Positions 50,185-60,382 of a stretch of 64,000 bases of DNA are shown piece after piece. The translations under genes were made by a program, and so were the position numbers. Position 1 is the first letter of the stretch, and every line of letters begins with the position of its first letter. Under the pieces are notes generated by a model. That model searched no databases. It had not been told where the DNA came from and saw only the letters and a list, made by a program, of their open reading frames with translations. The stretch comes from Paractinoplanes ovalisporus (lineage in GTDB: Bacteria; Actinomycetota; Actinomycetes; Mycobacteriales; Micromonosporaceae), in NCBI RefSeq assembly GCF_016834655.1, contig NZ_JAENHP010000036.1:1-64000 (forward strand), read 5' to 3'.

Positions 50185-50226
50185 GGCGCGCCCGGTCTTG
50201 CCGGGGCGGGCGCGCCGGTTTCTTCC
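50185..50226 (+). terminator. Intrinsic terminator of the rnz-acetyltransferase unit
   Basis: GGCGCGCCCG (50185-50194) pairs with CGGGCGCGCC (50207-50216), followed by GGTTTCTTCC. It lies about 90 bases beyond the stop. Confidence 0.75.
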
Positions 50227-50664
50227 ATCGGCTTGCTCTCACCGGCTCTCTGCCTGGACTTTCTCCCGGCGCGGTCGGCTCTCGCACTCAACGCGGCCGG
50301 CCTGGTTCTTACCACGGCTGACCTGGTGTTACCGCGGTTGATTTCTCGCTCGCGGGCGGGTGGGGGCGGGCATTCGGGTTGGCTGGGCGGGAGCGTGGGG
50401 CCGATGTGGAACGGGGGAACCTGTGGTCCCACGCTCCCGCCAACCGTCCCGCCCGAACCGGGGGCGCGTCTGGCCGGAGACGCTGGACCGACGGAGGCGT
50501 GCCGGTCCTGTCCGATTCAAGGGCGGGTCCTGAGGCGGGGAGGTCGCGACGCTGGCGGGGCGCAGCGGAACTCACCGCCGGACGACGTCATCCCGGGCCG
50601 GGTAGCCATGGCCTGCCGGGGGAGGTCAAGCTGACGGGCGACGTCGGTGGCTCGATGGAGTTGT
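50227..50664. other. Gene-poor spacer with a large inverted repeat
   Basis: No gene is supported. GGCGGGAGCGTGGG (50386-50399) and CCCACGCTCCCGCC (50428-50441) form a perfect 14-bp stem, flanked by GGTTGG/CCAACC. Partly matching outer sequence extends it toward 50460. It could be a terminator-like or structured RNA element. Confidence 0.5.
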
Positions 50665-51009
50665 CTAGTCGAAGTAGCCGCGGTTCGGCGTACGGCGGTC
50701 GTCGTGCCCCGCCCGCAACCCCGGCATGGCCCTGATGCTGTTGAGGTCGTGACGGATGGTCCACGCTTCCCGCCAGGGCCGGCGGGAGGCGGCGTCGGCC
50801 CGTTCGGCGAGCCGCCGCGGTGCACACGGCCAGCGCCATCCACACCAGACACACGAACCGTCCTCGTCCGGCTCCGCATGCCGCCCGAGCATCTGCTGGG
50901 CATCCCGCCACAACAGGCGGTCCACGATCTCGTTCGGCATCTCGGCCAGCAACTCGTTCGGCATCTCGGCCAGCATCTCGGTCGGCATCGACTGGTCGGC
51001 GATGACCAT
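50665..51009 (-). CDS. Cysteine-motif small protein, unknown function
   Basis: This 114-residue protein begins MVIADQSMPTEM and has three tandem repeats (TEMLAEMPN, NELLAEMPN, NEIVDRLLW). A CVWCGWRWPC motif follows that could bind zinc or an iron-sulfur cluster, then a basic C-terminal region (LAERADAASRRPWREAWTIRHDL). I recognise no named family. The ATG at 51009 has GGAGG about ten bases upstream; a GTG at 51060 would add 17 residues. Confidence 0.65.
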   Translation of the reverse strand: MVIADQSMPTEMLAEMPNELLAEMPNEIVDRLLWRDAQQMLGRHAEPDEDGSCVWCGWRWPCAPRRLAERADAASRRPWREAWTIRHDLNSIRAMPGLRAGHDDRRTPNRGYFD

Positions 51010-51297
51010 TTCCCTTACCCCTCCGTCGGCGTTTCGGGTGTCGGTCGGGTCGTCCGTCACGACCCATACAACCGCGGGGCACCATCCTCCGGTCGGACTT
51101 TCTGTGCGATTAACGCGACCCAGAGTGACGACCTGGTGTCGCGGCATTTGCACACGTCTGCGTTCCCAGGCCTTTACGGTGTCCGCCCGATGTGGAGCTT
51201 CTACGCGGTTTACGCCTTTTACGTCGAGCTCGCGATGTTCGCCGTGGGCGGACGGTGGGCGGGCATCGAGGCCGGTCGGGGGCGTGTTGAAGCACTC
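51010..51297. other. Divergent spacer upstream of the protease gene
   Basis: No clear gene. An in-frame ATG at 51190 could extend the protease with a hydrophobic MWSFYAVYAFYVELAMF segment, which is doubtful because no ribosome-binding site precedes it. No operator stands out. Confidence 0.4.
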
Positions 51298-52242
51298 ATG
51301 GATACCGAACACACGGGTGTCGATTCCGGGGCACTCGATGCCTACAGCCGTGTGGTGACCGGCGTCGCCACCAAGCTCCTGCCGTCGGTCGCGGCCCTTT
51401 CCGTGCGGAGTTCGCGCGGCCAGGGCGCCGGCTCGGCGGTCACCTTCACCGACGACGGTTTTCTTCTGACCAACGCCCACGTGGTCGCCGGGGCGAACGG
51501 CGGCACGGCCGACTTCGCCGACGGCACCGAAACCCGCTTCGACGTGGTCGGGGCGGACCCCCTTTCCGACCTGGCCGTCGTGCGCGTGCACCATCCGGGC
51601 GCACCCGCCGCCCCGCTGGGCAACGCCGACGACCTCAAGATCGGCCAGCTGGTCGTGGCCGTGGGCAACCCGATGGGCCTGGCCGGCTCGGTCACGGCCG
51701 GCGTCGTCTCGGGCCTGGGCCGCTCACTCCCGGCCCGCGACGGCCGCCGCATCCGCATCATCGACAGCGTCATCCAGACCGACGCGGCCCTCAACCCGGG
51801 AAACTCCGGCGGCGCCCTGGCCGACTCGACCGGAACGGTGGTCGGCATCAACACCGCCGTCGCCGGTTACGGCCTGGGCCTGGCCGTCCCGATCAACTCC
51901 ACCACCCGCGCGATCATCGGCGACCTGGTGGCCAACGGCCGCGTCCGCCGGGCCTGGCTGGGCGTGGCCGGCGTCCCCGCTCCCCTGCCGCCCGCGCTGG
52001 CCGAGCGGCTGGGCCAGAAGCTGGGCCTGCGCGTGGTCGAGGTCGTCCCCGGAAGCCCCGCCGGAGCCGCCGGCATCTACTTGGGCGACATCCTCATCAC
52101 GGCCGGCGGCCAGTCCACCCAGAGCGTCCAGGCGTTGCAGCGCTTGATGTTGGGCCCCGCGATCGGCACCAACCTCCCGATCACCCTGCTACGCAAGAAC
52201 GCCCTGGTAGACGTCGTAACCGTCCCCGCCGAACTCGACTGA
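51298..52242 (+). CDS. HtrA/DegP-like serine protease with PDZ domain
   Basis: This 314-residue trypsin-fold protease has the catalytic triad His in LTNAHVVAG, Asp in DPLSDLAVVRV and Ser in LNPGNSGGAL. A C-terminal PDZ domain (about 220-310, RRAWLGVAG to LLRKNALVDVV) follows. The N-terminus (GVDSGALDAYSRVV) shows no signal peptide or membrane anchor, so it may be cytoplasmic or use another start. The ATG at 51298 has a weak ribosome site. Its 3' end is repeated downstream. Confidence 0.9.
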   Translation: MDTEHTGVDSGALDAYSRVVTGVATKLLPSVAALSVRSSRGQGAGSAVTFTDDGFLLTNAHVVAGANGGTADFADGTETRFDVVGADPLSDLAVVRVHHPGAPAAPLGNADDLKIGQLVVAVGNPMGLAGSVTAGVVSGLGRSLPARDGRRIRIIDSVIQTDAALNPGNSGGALADSTGTVVGINTAVAGYGLGLAVPINSTTRAIIGDLVANGRVRRAWLGVAGVPAPLPPALAERLGQKLGLRVVEVVPGSPAGAAGIYLGDILITAGGQSTQSVQALQRLMLGPAIGTNLPITLLRKNALVDVVTVPAELD

Positions 52243-52390
52243 CCATCCGCCGGCCGCCGTCCTGGTCGACCGGTTGACCGTCCCTGTCCGAACTCAACTG
52301 ATCGCCCCGCCTGTCGCCGCCGTGACCGACCGGCAACCGTCCCCCGCCGAACTCGACCGACCGTCCCGCCTCGCCGCACCGGCCACGCGG
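52219..52390. repeat. 58-59-bp tandem repeat of the protease gene 3' end
   Basis: Units start at ACCGTCC at 52219, 52277 and 52336. The first is the coding end of the protease (Val-Pro-Ala-Glu-Leu-Asp-stop). The others repeat CCGAACTC(A/G)AC and following sequence with drift. Confidence 0.8.
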
Positions 52391-52409
52391 CCCTGCCATA
52401 CTCCATCGC

Positions 52410-52724
52410 ATGATCGCTCCCGGCGAGGCGGGAAGCCTCCTGCTCGTGGCCATAGTGGACTTCGCCCCCACGCACCCCGCCGAGGGCAAGCGATACGAGG
52501 ACGCTGTGCTGGCCCTGCTCCCCCGCCACGGCGGCGCGCTCGAGCAACGCCTACCGAGCACAGACGCCACTTCCGAGGTCCACGTGATCCGCTTCGACTC
52601 CCGAGCCGGCTACGAGTCCTTCATGCAGGACCCCGACCGCCAGTCCCTGCGAACCACCCTGGGCGACGCCGCTCCCACGACCCGCGTGATCGAGGTAGCG
52701 GACCCGCGTCCCCACGCCGCTTGA
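52410..52724 (+). CDS. DUF1330/ABM-like small protein
   Basis: This 104-residue protein has a ferredoxin-like pattern: LLLVAIVDFAPTHPAEGKRYEDAV, LLPRHGGALEQRL, EVHVIRFDSRAGYESFMQDPDR. This fits dimeric alpha/beta-barrel families such as DUF1330 or ABM; function is unknown. The ATG at 52410 has no clear ribosome site, and a GTG at 52446 would give the shorter family-like start. Confidence 0.7.
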   Translation: MIAPGEAGSLLLVAIVDFAPTHPAEGKRYEDAVLALLPRHGGALEQRLPSTDATSEVHVIRFDSRAGYESFMQDPDRQSLRTTLGDAAPTTRVIEVADPRPHAA

Positions 52725-52809
52725 CGCCCACCAGCAGCCACAGCCCGCCCGGTTCGCCCCTCTTGTGCACGGCCGCCAATCTCGGTTCCGCGCGAACTCA
52801 GCTCGTCCG

Positions 52810-54936
52810 TCAGAAACGGCCGCCGCCTCCCCTCCGACCGCCGCCACCACCACCGCCGGACGTGCGACGACCCCGTGAGCCGCTGCCCCCAAAGCCGCCG
52901 CCGCGATAGCCGCCACCGCGGGAATGTCCGCCGCCGGACAGGATGCCGCCCAGCACCGCGCCGGCGAACGCGCCCGCGTCGAAGCCGCCCGACTGCCCCG
53001 GACCGCCGCCCCAGCCGGACCCGCCGCCTCCCCAGCGCTGCACATCGAGCCGGGCGGCCTGGCCCGCGTTCGCCGCGAGACGGCGCGCCTGGCGGGCCTC
53101 GGCCAGAGCAGCCGCCGGGTCGGTGCCGGCCAGGCTCTCGGCCACCGACAGATGCCGCAACGCCTCGGACAGCGTCGCCCGCGCACCGGAGTCGACCGCG
53201 CCCCGACGGGTGGTGATGAAGTCGTTGGTCGCGGCCACCTCGGCTCGCGCCACCGGCAGTTCCTGGGCCAGCAGCCCACGATCGTGCGCCAGCCGCTCGG
53301 CCACGTCGCGCGCCTCGGCCAGGGCCGCGTCGAGGGCGGCGTCGGCTGCCTGCAGCTTCGCCACCGCCTCGACCGGATCGGGCCGGGACACCGCCAGCGC
53401 CGTCGTGACCTCGGCCAGCGCCTGCTCTCCACCCGAGATCGCCGACGCCAGCCCCGCCGGAGCCGCCCCGCCCGCCAGCATCGCGGCCCGCCCCGCGGCG
53501 ATCTCCCCGGTGATCTCGACGATCAACGCCTCGGCCGCGGCGCGCGCCCCCGGCAGGTCGGAAGCCGTCCGCTCGACGGCCACCACCAGCTGCTCAGCCT
53601 GATCCACCGCCTGCTCCGCGGCCCGCACAGCGAGAGCCGCCTCGGCCCGATCCCCACCCGGCACAGCGCCACCGCCAGCAGAACCGCCGACCGCGCCACC
53701 AGCAGAGCCGCCCGACACACCGCCAGCAGACTCGCCCGCGCCGCCAGCAGAACCGCCCGCCGGGCTACTAGCGGCCGCAGCGCCATCACTGCCGCCCGCG
53801 TTCGCGTCGGCAAGGGCCTCGCGGGCCGTTCCCAGGGCGGAGGCCGCGAAGGACAACCGTTCACGGGCCTGGTCCACGTTGGTGGCTATCGCGGTTACCC
53901 CGCGGCCGGACCAGGCGGTGAGCACCTGCTGGGCGGTGGCCTCGGTCGCCGGCAGCGCGGCCTCGACGGCGGCCCTCCGCTTGTCGATCTCGTCGGCGGC
54001 TTCGGCGGCGCGACCCTCCAGGTCACGCAGCCGGTCGAACGCCTCGGATTCGGCGTCGAGCCGGTCGTCCGCCGTACGGCAAAGCTCGATGATCTTTGTC
54101 AGTGTCTCGCGACGCCGGGGCTCGTCGGGCGCGGGCTCCTCGTCGAGGGTCATGCGCAGCCGGAAGGCCTCGGCCACGTCACGCCGGGACGACTCCAACG
54201 CGGCCTGGAACGGCGCCGTCGCCGCACTGCCGTACTGCGCGGCCGCCAGCCCCAGCTCCCGCTCGCCGGCCCGCAGATCGTCGTCGAGCTCGATCAGCAA
54301 CGCGTTCGCCTGGTTGGTCAGCTCGTCGAGGCTGGGTCCGACCGGCGCCGGCGGCCCCGCGGGAGCGCCGGCCGGGGCGGGCCGGCGCCGTCGCTTGAGC
54401 CAGAACCACGCGACCGCCACGATCACGACCAGCACGATGACGAGCCACACCCAGCCGAAGCCGCCGGGACTCGCCGCATCGGCATAGCCCTCGGCCCCGG
54501 CGATCACCGCGCCCGACCAGTCGTTCCGGCTCAGCGCGGGCTCGATGTTCTTCTCGGCGACGTCGGCCAGCTCGCCCTGGCTCAGTCGGGAGTCGTCGGG
54601 GAACGAATATGCGTACGCCCGGTCGCCGACCGCCACCGCCAGCAGCGCGTCGCGGTCGCCGAGGTCGCTGAGGCGGGCCGTCTCGTCGGTCCACTGCTGC
54701 GCCGGGGTGCCGTCGAACGACTCGACCATGACCACGAACAGCTGGATGCCGGTCTTGTCCTGCAGGTCGGTGAGCGCCGTGTCGACCGCACCCCGGTTGT
54801 TGAGCACCCCGGCCTGATCGGTGACCTGGGTGGCGAGCCTCTCGGGCGCCTGGGCCACGGCCGGCCCCGCCAGGAGCACGGCAGCGGCCGCAGCCACCAG
54901 GGGTAGAACGAGCAGTCGGCGCAGCTTCGATGTCAC
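52810..54936 (-). CDS. Membrane-anchored TPM-domain protein with Gly-rich tail
   Basis: This 708-residue protein has a signal peptide (cleavage near AVAQA-PE, about residue 29), a TPM/TLP18.3 domain (about 30-155, with DQAGVLNNRGAVDTALTDL and NDWSGAVIAGAEGYADA), one membrane helix (FGWVWLVIVLVVIVAVAWFW), a long helical region and a C-terminal Gly/Arg/Ser-rich tail. An inserted Ser/Gly/Ala stretch (SAGGAGESAGGVSGG) lies near residue 400. TPM proteins are linked to photosystem repair in plants; here the role is unknown. Confidence 0.85.
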   Translation of the reverse strand: MTSKLRRLLVLPLVAAAAAVLLAGPAVAQAPERLATQVTDQAGVLNNRGAVDTALTDLQDKTGIQLFVVMVESFDGTPAQQWTDETARLSDLGDRDALLAVAVGDRAYAYSFPDDSRLSQGELADVAEKNIEPALSRNDWSGAVIAGAEGYADAASPGGFGWVWLVIVLVVIVAVAWFWLKRRRRPAPAGAPAGPPAPVGPSLDELTNQANALLIELDDDLRAGERELGLAAAQYGSAATAPFQAALESSRRDVAEAFRLRMTLDEEPAPDEPRRRETLTKIIELCRTADDRLDAESEAFDRLRDLEGRAAEAADEIDKRRAAVEAALPATEATAQQVLTAWSGRGVTAIATNVDQARERLSFAASALGTAREALADANAGGSDGAAAASSPAGGSAGGAGESAGGVSGGSAGGAVGGSAGGGAVPGGDRAEAALAVRAAEQAVDQAEQLVVAVERTASDLPGARAAAEALIVEITGEIAAGRAAMLAGGAAPAGLASAISGGEQALAEVTTALAVSRPDPVEAVAKLQAADAALDAALAEARDVAERLAHDRGLLAQELPVARAEVAATNDFITTRRGAVDSGARATLSEALRHLSVAESLAGTDPAAALAEARQARRLAANAGQAARLDVQRWGGGGSGWGGGPGQSGGFDAGAFAGAVLGGILSGGGHSRGGGYRGGGFGGSGSRGRRTSGGGGGGGRRGGGGRF

Positions 54937-55154
54937 CAGCCCAACCTAGGCCCCCGAGCCCGCCGCGTCTTCCTCGATCCCAGCTCTGTGGATAACCCGG
55001 AAACGCCTCCGTGGGGGCCTGTGGACAAGCAGGTCGGGCGCGGGTCGCACTGTTTTAGGGTGGAGGCCCCCTGGTCGGGTGGGCCGGGGAAGTTGAGGGG
55101 ACGAAACGGACTTAAAGGTGACTCGCGATGATGGGTGGGGGTGCGGCGATCGGA

Positions 55155-55192
55155 ACGAAAAGGGCCGGCACAACTGACAGCTGCGCCGGCCC
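55155..55192 (-). terminator. Intrinsic terminator after the cystathionine beta-synthase gene
   Basis: GGGCCGGC arms (55162-55169 and complement near 55185-55192) form an ~11-bp stem with a 9-base loop, followed on the minus strand by TTTTCG. It lies about 20 bases past the stop. Confidence 0.8.
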
Positions 55193-55213
55193 GGGAAGAA
55201 CAACAAAGCGGAA

Positions 55214-56572
<1,359 letters not shown>

Positions 56573-56575
56573 GTC

Positions 56576-56920
56576 TTAGGGTACGACGATCCTGTCCTGG
56601 CCCCTCTCCCACTCCAGGAAGCGCTCCGTTTCGGCCAGCACCGAGCCGGCCAGCCAGGCGACCATCACGGCGTCGTCGGCCAGCCCGACGACCAGCAGGA
56701 ACGCCTCGGGGATGACGTCGATCGGGGAGAGTACGTACGCCGTGGCCGCCGCCATCATGGCCAGGCGCATCCCGCCGTCGTACTGACCGCGGGTGGTCGC
56801 TTTCATCATGCGCGGGATCGCCGCGATGCGGGTGGACAGGGAGGGCCCGCCGCGGGCCCCCGCCACGAGGGACTTGGCCAGCGCGGTGAACGCCGCCGTC
56901 CGTTTCAGCGTCTTCGCCAT
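56576..56920 (-). CDS. YkvA/DUF1232 family membrane protein
   Basis: This 114-residue protein has a probable membrane segment pair around MRLAMMAAATAYVLSPIDVIPEAF and LLVVGLADDAVMVAWLAG. The conserved YxxSPIDxIPE motif marks DUF1232. AAGGAG precedes the ATG at 56920. Function is unknown; it lies three bases upstream of cbs on the same strand. Confidence 0.85.
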   Translation of the reverse strand: MAKTLKRTAAFTALAKSLVAGARGGPSLSTRIAAIPRMMKATTRGQYDGGMRLAMMAAATAYVLSPIDVIPEAFLLVVGLADDAVMVAWLAGSVLAETERFLEWERGQDRIVVP

Positions 56921-57012
56921 GCTGTTCTCCTTCCGGTCACTCCAGCATGACTTGAACGCGCCATGATTGCCTCTCGCCGCCGCGCGATAGCCTCGAATTC
57001 CCTGCCGGCTTC

Positions 57013-57061
57013 TGATCTTCGAGACCGTTTTTGATCTTCGAAGGCGGAGTCTGAACTTCGA
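57013..57061. promoter_or_regulatory. Three TGATCTTCGA-type iterons
   Basis: TGATCTTCGA occurs at 57013 and 57032, and TGAACTTCGA at 57052, spaced 19-20 bases. They lie in the divergent spacer between the YkvA-like gene and the first SGNH gene and may bind a regulator cooperatively. Confidence 0.5.
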
Positions 57062-57103
57062 GGACCGGGCATGAGCCCGGGTCGAGCGACAGCGAGGGAG
57101 CCT

Positions 57104-58165
57104 GTGAGCACCATTCAGATCACCGCGGAGGACCGACGCCGGATCAAACTGGCCGGTCAGATTCTCGGCGGCGTGACGGGCGCCTTGGCCACGGTGACCG
57201 CCGTTTCGGCGGGCCTGCTGCTGAGGCAGGCTGCGAAGGCGCGCCGGATCATCCCGATGGCTGAGGCGCCACCCCCGCGGGGCGACGGCCTCTATGGCGG
57301 GAAGTTCGGCGGCAAGGCGATCAGCATGGTCATTCTGGGTGACTCGACCGCCGCCGGGTACGGCGTGCACCGTCCCCGCGAGACGCCGGGAGCGCTGCTG
57401 GCCACCGGCGTGTCGCGGCGACTGCACCGGCCCGTACGCCTGCATCGCCTGGCCGTGGTCGGGTCGATGTCGTCCGGCCTGCCCTATCAGGTGGACGCCG
57501 CCCTGGAATACGAGCCGGACGTCGCCGTCATCCTGATCGGCGGCAACGACGTGACCCACGTGTCGGACCGGGCCGGCGCCGTCCGCCATCTGGGCGAGGC
57601 CGTGCGCCGTCTGCGCGACGCCGGCTGCAAGGTCGTCGTCGGCACGTGCCCCGACATCGGCGCCATCCAGCCGATCAAGCCGCCGCTGCGCTGGCTGGCC
57701 CGCAAGTGGAGCCGTGACCTGGCGGCCGCGCAGACCGTGGCGGTGGTCGAGGCCGGCGGCCGTACGGTGTCGATCGGTGGCCTGCTCGGGCCCATGTTCG
57801 AGGCCGACCCGCTCCGCATGTTCGGCGCCGACCGCTTCCACCCGTCCACCGAGGGCTACGCGAGGGCCGCCGCCGTGGTGATGCCGACCCTGATGGCCGT
57901 GCTCGGCGAGGACGACCGCACGGTTCTACCGGCCGCCGACGGGGTACGCAATCTGGAGCAGGCCGCGCAGGAGGCGGTCCAGGCGCCGGGCACTGAGGTC
58001 AGCGCCGCGGGCCGGTGGGCGGTGCTGCGCCGGCATCCGTGGTTCGGCGAACCGCGCACCTGGTTCGGTCACCGCGCGGCGACGTCGCCGACGGTGGAGT
58101 CCCCGACCGTTCCCAGCGGCCGCTCGGCTTCGAGCGCCGTAGGGTGGACCCCAGAGGATCACTAG
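57104..58165 (+). CDS. SGNH/GDSL-family hydrolase, membrane-anchored
   Basis: This 353-residue hydrolase has an N-terminal hydrophobic segment (LGGVTGALATVTAVSAGLLL). The catalytic Ser block is MVILGDSTAAGYG, followed by the Asn in IGGNDVTHV and the Asp/His block GADRFHPSTEGYARAA. It probably deacylates a lipid or cell-wall ester outside the membrane. The C-terminal ~80 residues are polar and probably disordered. The GTG at 57104 follows GAGGG. A paralogue follows. Confidence 0.88.
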   Translation: MSTIQITAEDRRRIKLAGQILGGVTGALATVTAVSAGLLLRQAAKARRIIPMAEAPPPRGDGLYGGKFGGKAISMVILGDSTAAGYGVHRPRETPGALLATGVSRRLHRPVRLHRLAVVGSMSSGLPYQVDAALEYEPDVAVILIGGNDVTHVSDRAGAVRHLGEAVRRLRDAGCKVVVGTCPDIGAIQPIKPPLRWLARKWSRDLAAAQTVAVVEAGGRTVSIGGLLGPMFEADPLRMFGADRFHPSTEGYARAAAVVMPTLMAVLGEDDRTVLPAADGVRNLEQAAQEAVQAPGTEVSAAGRWAVLRRHPWFGEPRTWFGHRAATSPTVESPTVPSGRSASSAVGWTPEDH

Positions 58166-58196
58166 TCATGCATCGTGGCGCAGGGAGGCGAGCATC

Positions 58197-58988
58197 ATGG
58201 CGGGGCTGAACGCACGGATCGGCAAGGCGGCCGCCACCGGACTGCTCGCCGGCGCGGTGGGCGGGGCCGCCCTGCTGATCGGTGAGGTGCTGGCCGCGAA
58301 GGCCCGGCGCTACGCGAAGCCGACCATGGGACTGGCCCTGCGCACGTCGATGGGTCCGGTCTCGGCGCCGCCGCTGCGCCTGGTGCTGCTGGGCGACTCG
58401 GCCGCGATCGGCGTGGGCGTGGAGTGGCTGAGCGAGACCGTGGGCGGTCACCTGGCCCGGCTGCTGGCCGAGGGCAGCGCCGAGACCGGCGAGCGCCACG
58501 TGCTGCTCTCCAGCGTGGGCGTCGCCGGTTCCCGCTCCTCCGACCTGGCCACCCAGGTGGCGCGGGCGCTGCTCGGCGACCGGCCCGACGTGGCCGTGGT
58601 GCTGATCGGCGCGCACGACGCCACCAGCCTGCGCAGCCCCGAGGAGTCGGCGGCCCAGCTGGGCACGGCCGTGCGCCGGTTGCGCGACGCGGGCGTGCGG
58701 GTCGTGGTCGGCACCTGCCCCGACCTGGGCGCCCTGCGGGCCATCGCGCCGCCGCTGCGCCAGGTCGCCGGCGTGATGGGCCGCCGGATGGCGAAGGCTC
58801 AGGCCAAGGCCGTGACCGCCGCCGGCGGGGCCGTGGTCGACCTGGGTGACGAGACGGGCGCGGTGTTCCGGGCCGACGCCGGCACCCTCTGTTACGACGG
58901 CTTCCACCCCTCGGCCGACGGTTACCGGGTGTGGGCCCACGCGCTCTACCCGGCCGTGGTGAAGGCCGCGATGACACCGGCCGGCTGA
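58197..58988 (+). CDS. SGNH/GDSL-family hydrolase, paralogue
   Basis: This 263-residue paralogue shares the same blocks: LVLLGDSAAIGVG (Ser), VLIGAHDAT (Asn replaced by His), VVVGTCPDLGALRAI and YDGFHPSADGYRVWA (Asp, His). An N-terminal hydrophobic anchor precedes them (ATGLLAGAVGGAALLIGEV). Altered block III (GAHD rather than GGND) may weaken activity. GGGAGG upstream supports the ATG at 58197. It lies 31 bases after the first copy. Confidence 0.87.
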   Translation: MAGLNARIGKAAATGLLAGAVGGAALLIGEVLAAKARRYAKPTMGLALRTSMGPVSAPPLRLVLLGDSAAIGVGVEWLSETVGGHLARLLAEGSAETGERHVLLSSVGVAGSRSSDLATQVARALLGDRPDVAVVLIGAHDATSLRSPEESAAQLGTAVRRLRDAGVRVVVGTCPDLGALRAIAPPLRQVAGVMGRRMAKAQAKAVTAAGGAVVDLGDETGAVFRADAGTLCYDGFHPSADGYRVWAHALYPAVVKAAMTPAG

Positions 58989-59050
58989 GAGCAATGACGG
59001 ATCGGTAGTCGAACATGCCTGCTGTGTGACGAATTTGTACTTCCGGCTAA

Positions 59051-59066
59051 GTTACTCGCGAGTTAA
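59051..59066. promoter_or_regulatory. Putative operator GTTACTCGCGAGTTAA
   Basis: The core ACTCGCGAGT is a perfect palindrome, and the site lies just before the thiolase start at 59076. A related sequence precedes the acyl-CoA dehydrogenase at 15733, so a common lipid-metabolism repressor is possible. Confidence 0.5.
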
Positions 59067-59075
59067 ATTGGGCGC

Positions 59076-60320
59076 ATGCCGGAAGCTGTCATCGTCGCCA
59101 CTGCCCGATCCCCGATCGGCCGCGCAGCCAAGGGTTCACTGCGGGACCTGCGTCCCGACGACCTGGCCACCACCATCATCGACGCCGCGCTGAGCAAGGT
59201 GCCGCAGCTCGACCGCACCCTGATCGAAGACCTCTACCTCGGTTGCGGGCTGCCCGGCGGTGAGCAGGGCTTCAACATGGCCCGCGTGGTCGCCACCCAG
59301 CTCGGGCTGGACGGCCTGCCCGGCGCGACGGTCACGCGCTACTGCTCGTCCTCGCTGCAGACCACCCGTATGGCGTTCCACGCCATCAAGGCCGGCGAGG
59401 GCGACATCTTCCTCTCGGCGGGCGTCGAGACGGTTTCCCGGTACGCACGAGGCAGTTCCGACGGTCTGCCGTCAGCCCTGCAGGCCCAGCTGGGCGGCGG
59501 CTGGGAGAACCCGAAGTTCGACGAGGCCCGGGCCCGTACGAAGTCGTACGCCGAGGGCGGCCGCACGTGGCACGACCCCCGCGAGGACGGTCAGATTCCG
59601 GACGTCTACATCGCGATGGGACAGACGGCGGAAAACCTCGCCCAGATCAAGGGCGTCTCCCGGCAGGACATGGACGAGTTCGGCGTACGCAGTCAGAACC
59701 TGGCCGAGAAGGCGATCGCCGACGGCTTCTGGGAGCGCGAGATCACCCCGGTGACGCTGCCCGACGGCACGGTCGTGTCACAGGACGACGGCCCCCGCGC
59801 GGGGGTCACGCTCGAGGCGGTGTCGCAGCTCAAGCCGGTGTTCCGCCCCGACGGCCGGGTCACCGCCGGAAACTGCTGCCCGCTCAACGACGGCGCCGCG
59901 GCCGTGGTCATCATGAGCGACACCAAGGCCCGTGAGCTGGGCATCACGCCGCTGGCCCGGATCATCTCGACCGGCGTCACCGCGCTCAGCCCCGAGATCA
60001 TGGGCCTGGGCCCGGTCGAGGCGTCGCGGCAGGCGCTCAAGCGGGCCGGCATGACGATCGACGACGTCGACCTGGTCGAGATCAACGAGGCGTTCGCCGC
60101 GCAGGTCATCCCGTCGTACCGCGACCTGGGCATTCCGATCGAGAAGCTGAACGTCAACGGCGGTGCGATCGCCGTCGGCCACCCGTTCGGCTCGACCGGC
60201 GCCCGCATCACCGGCACCCTGCTCAACGCCCTGGACTGGCACGACAAGAGCATCGGCCTCGAGACGATGTGCGTCGGCGGCGGTCAGGGCATGGCGATGG
60301 TCCTGGAGCGCCTCAGCTGA
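59076..60320 (+). CDS. Acetyl-CoA acyltransferase (thiolase)
   Basis: This 414-residue thiolase cleaves 3-ketoacyl-CoA or makes acetoacetyl-CoA. The nucleophile Cys is in VTRYCSSSLQTTRMA, with NVNGGAIAVGHPFGSTGAR carrying the catalytic His and CVGGGQGMAMVLE the second Cys. From memory it matches the locus of fadA3 in M. tuberculosis. A palindrome at 59051 suggests TetR-type control. Confidence 0.95.
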   Translation: MPEAVIVATARSPIGRAAKGSLRDLRPDDLATTIIDAALSKVPQLDRTLIEDLYLGCGLPGGEQGFNMARVVATQLGLDGLPGATVTRYCSSSLQTTRMAFHAIKAGEGDIFLSAGVETVSRYARGSSDGLPSALQAQLGGGWENPKFDEARARTKSYAEGGRTWHDPREDGQIPDVYIAMGQTAENLAQIKGVSRQDMDEFGVRSQNLAEKAIADGFWEREITPVTLPDGTVVSQDDGPRAGVTLEAVSQLKPVFRPDGRVTAGNCCPLNDGAAAVVIMSDTKARELGITPLARIISTGVTALSPEIMGLGPVEASRQALKRAGMTIDDVDLVEINEAFAAQVIPSYRDLGIPIEKLNVNGGAIAVGHPFGSTGARITGTLLNALDWHDKSIGLETMCVGGGQGMAMVLERLS

Positions 60321-60382
60321 CGCTCCGACCTCTCGGTTCACCGCCGGGTCCGGTCTGCCACGAGCGGCCGGGCTCGGCGGAT

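Noticed and set aside
51190..51297. Upstream ATG that would give the HtrA-like protease a hydrophobic N-terminus
   Set aside because: No ribosome site precedes it, and family members I recall begin near the ALDAYSRVV segment that follows the ATG at 51298.
54987..55028. A cluster of DnaA boxes as a replication origin
   Set aside because: Only two boxes are present, with no AT-rich unwinding region and no dnaA or dnaN gene nearby.
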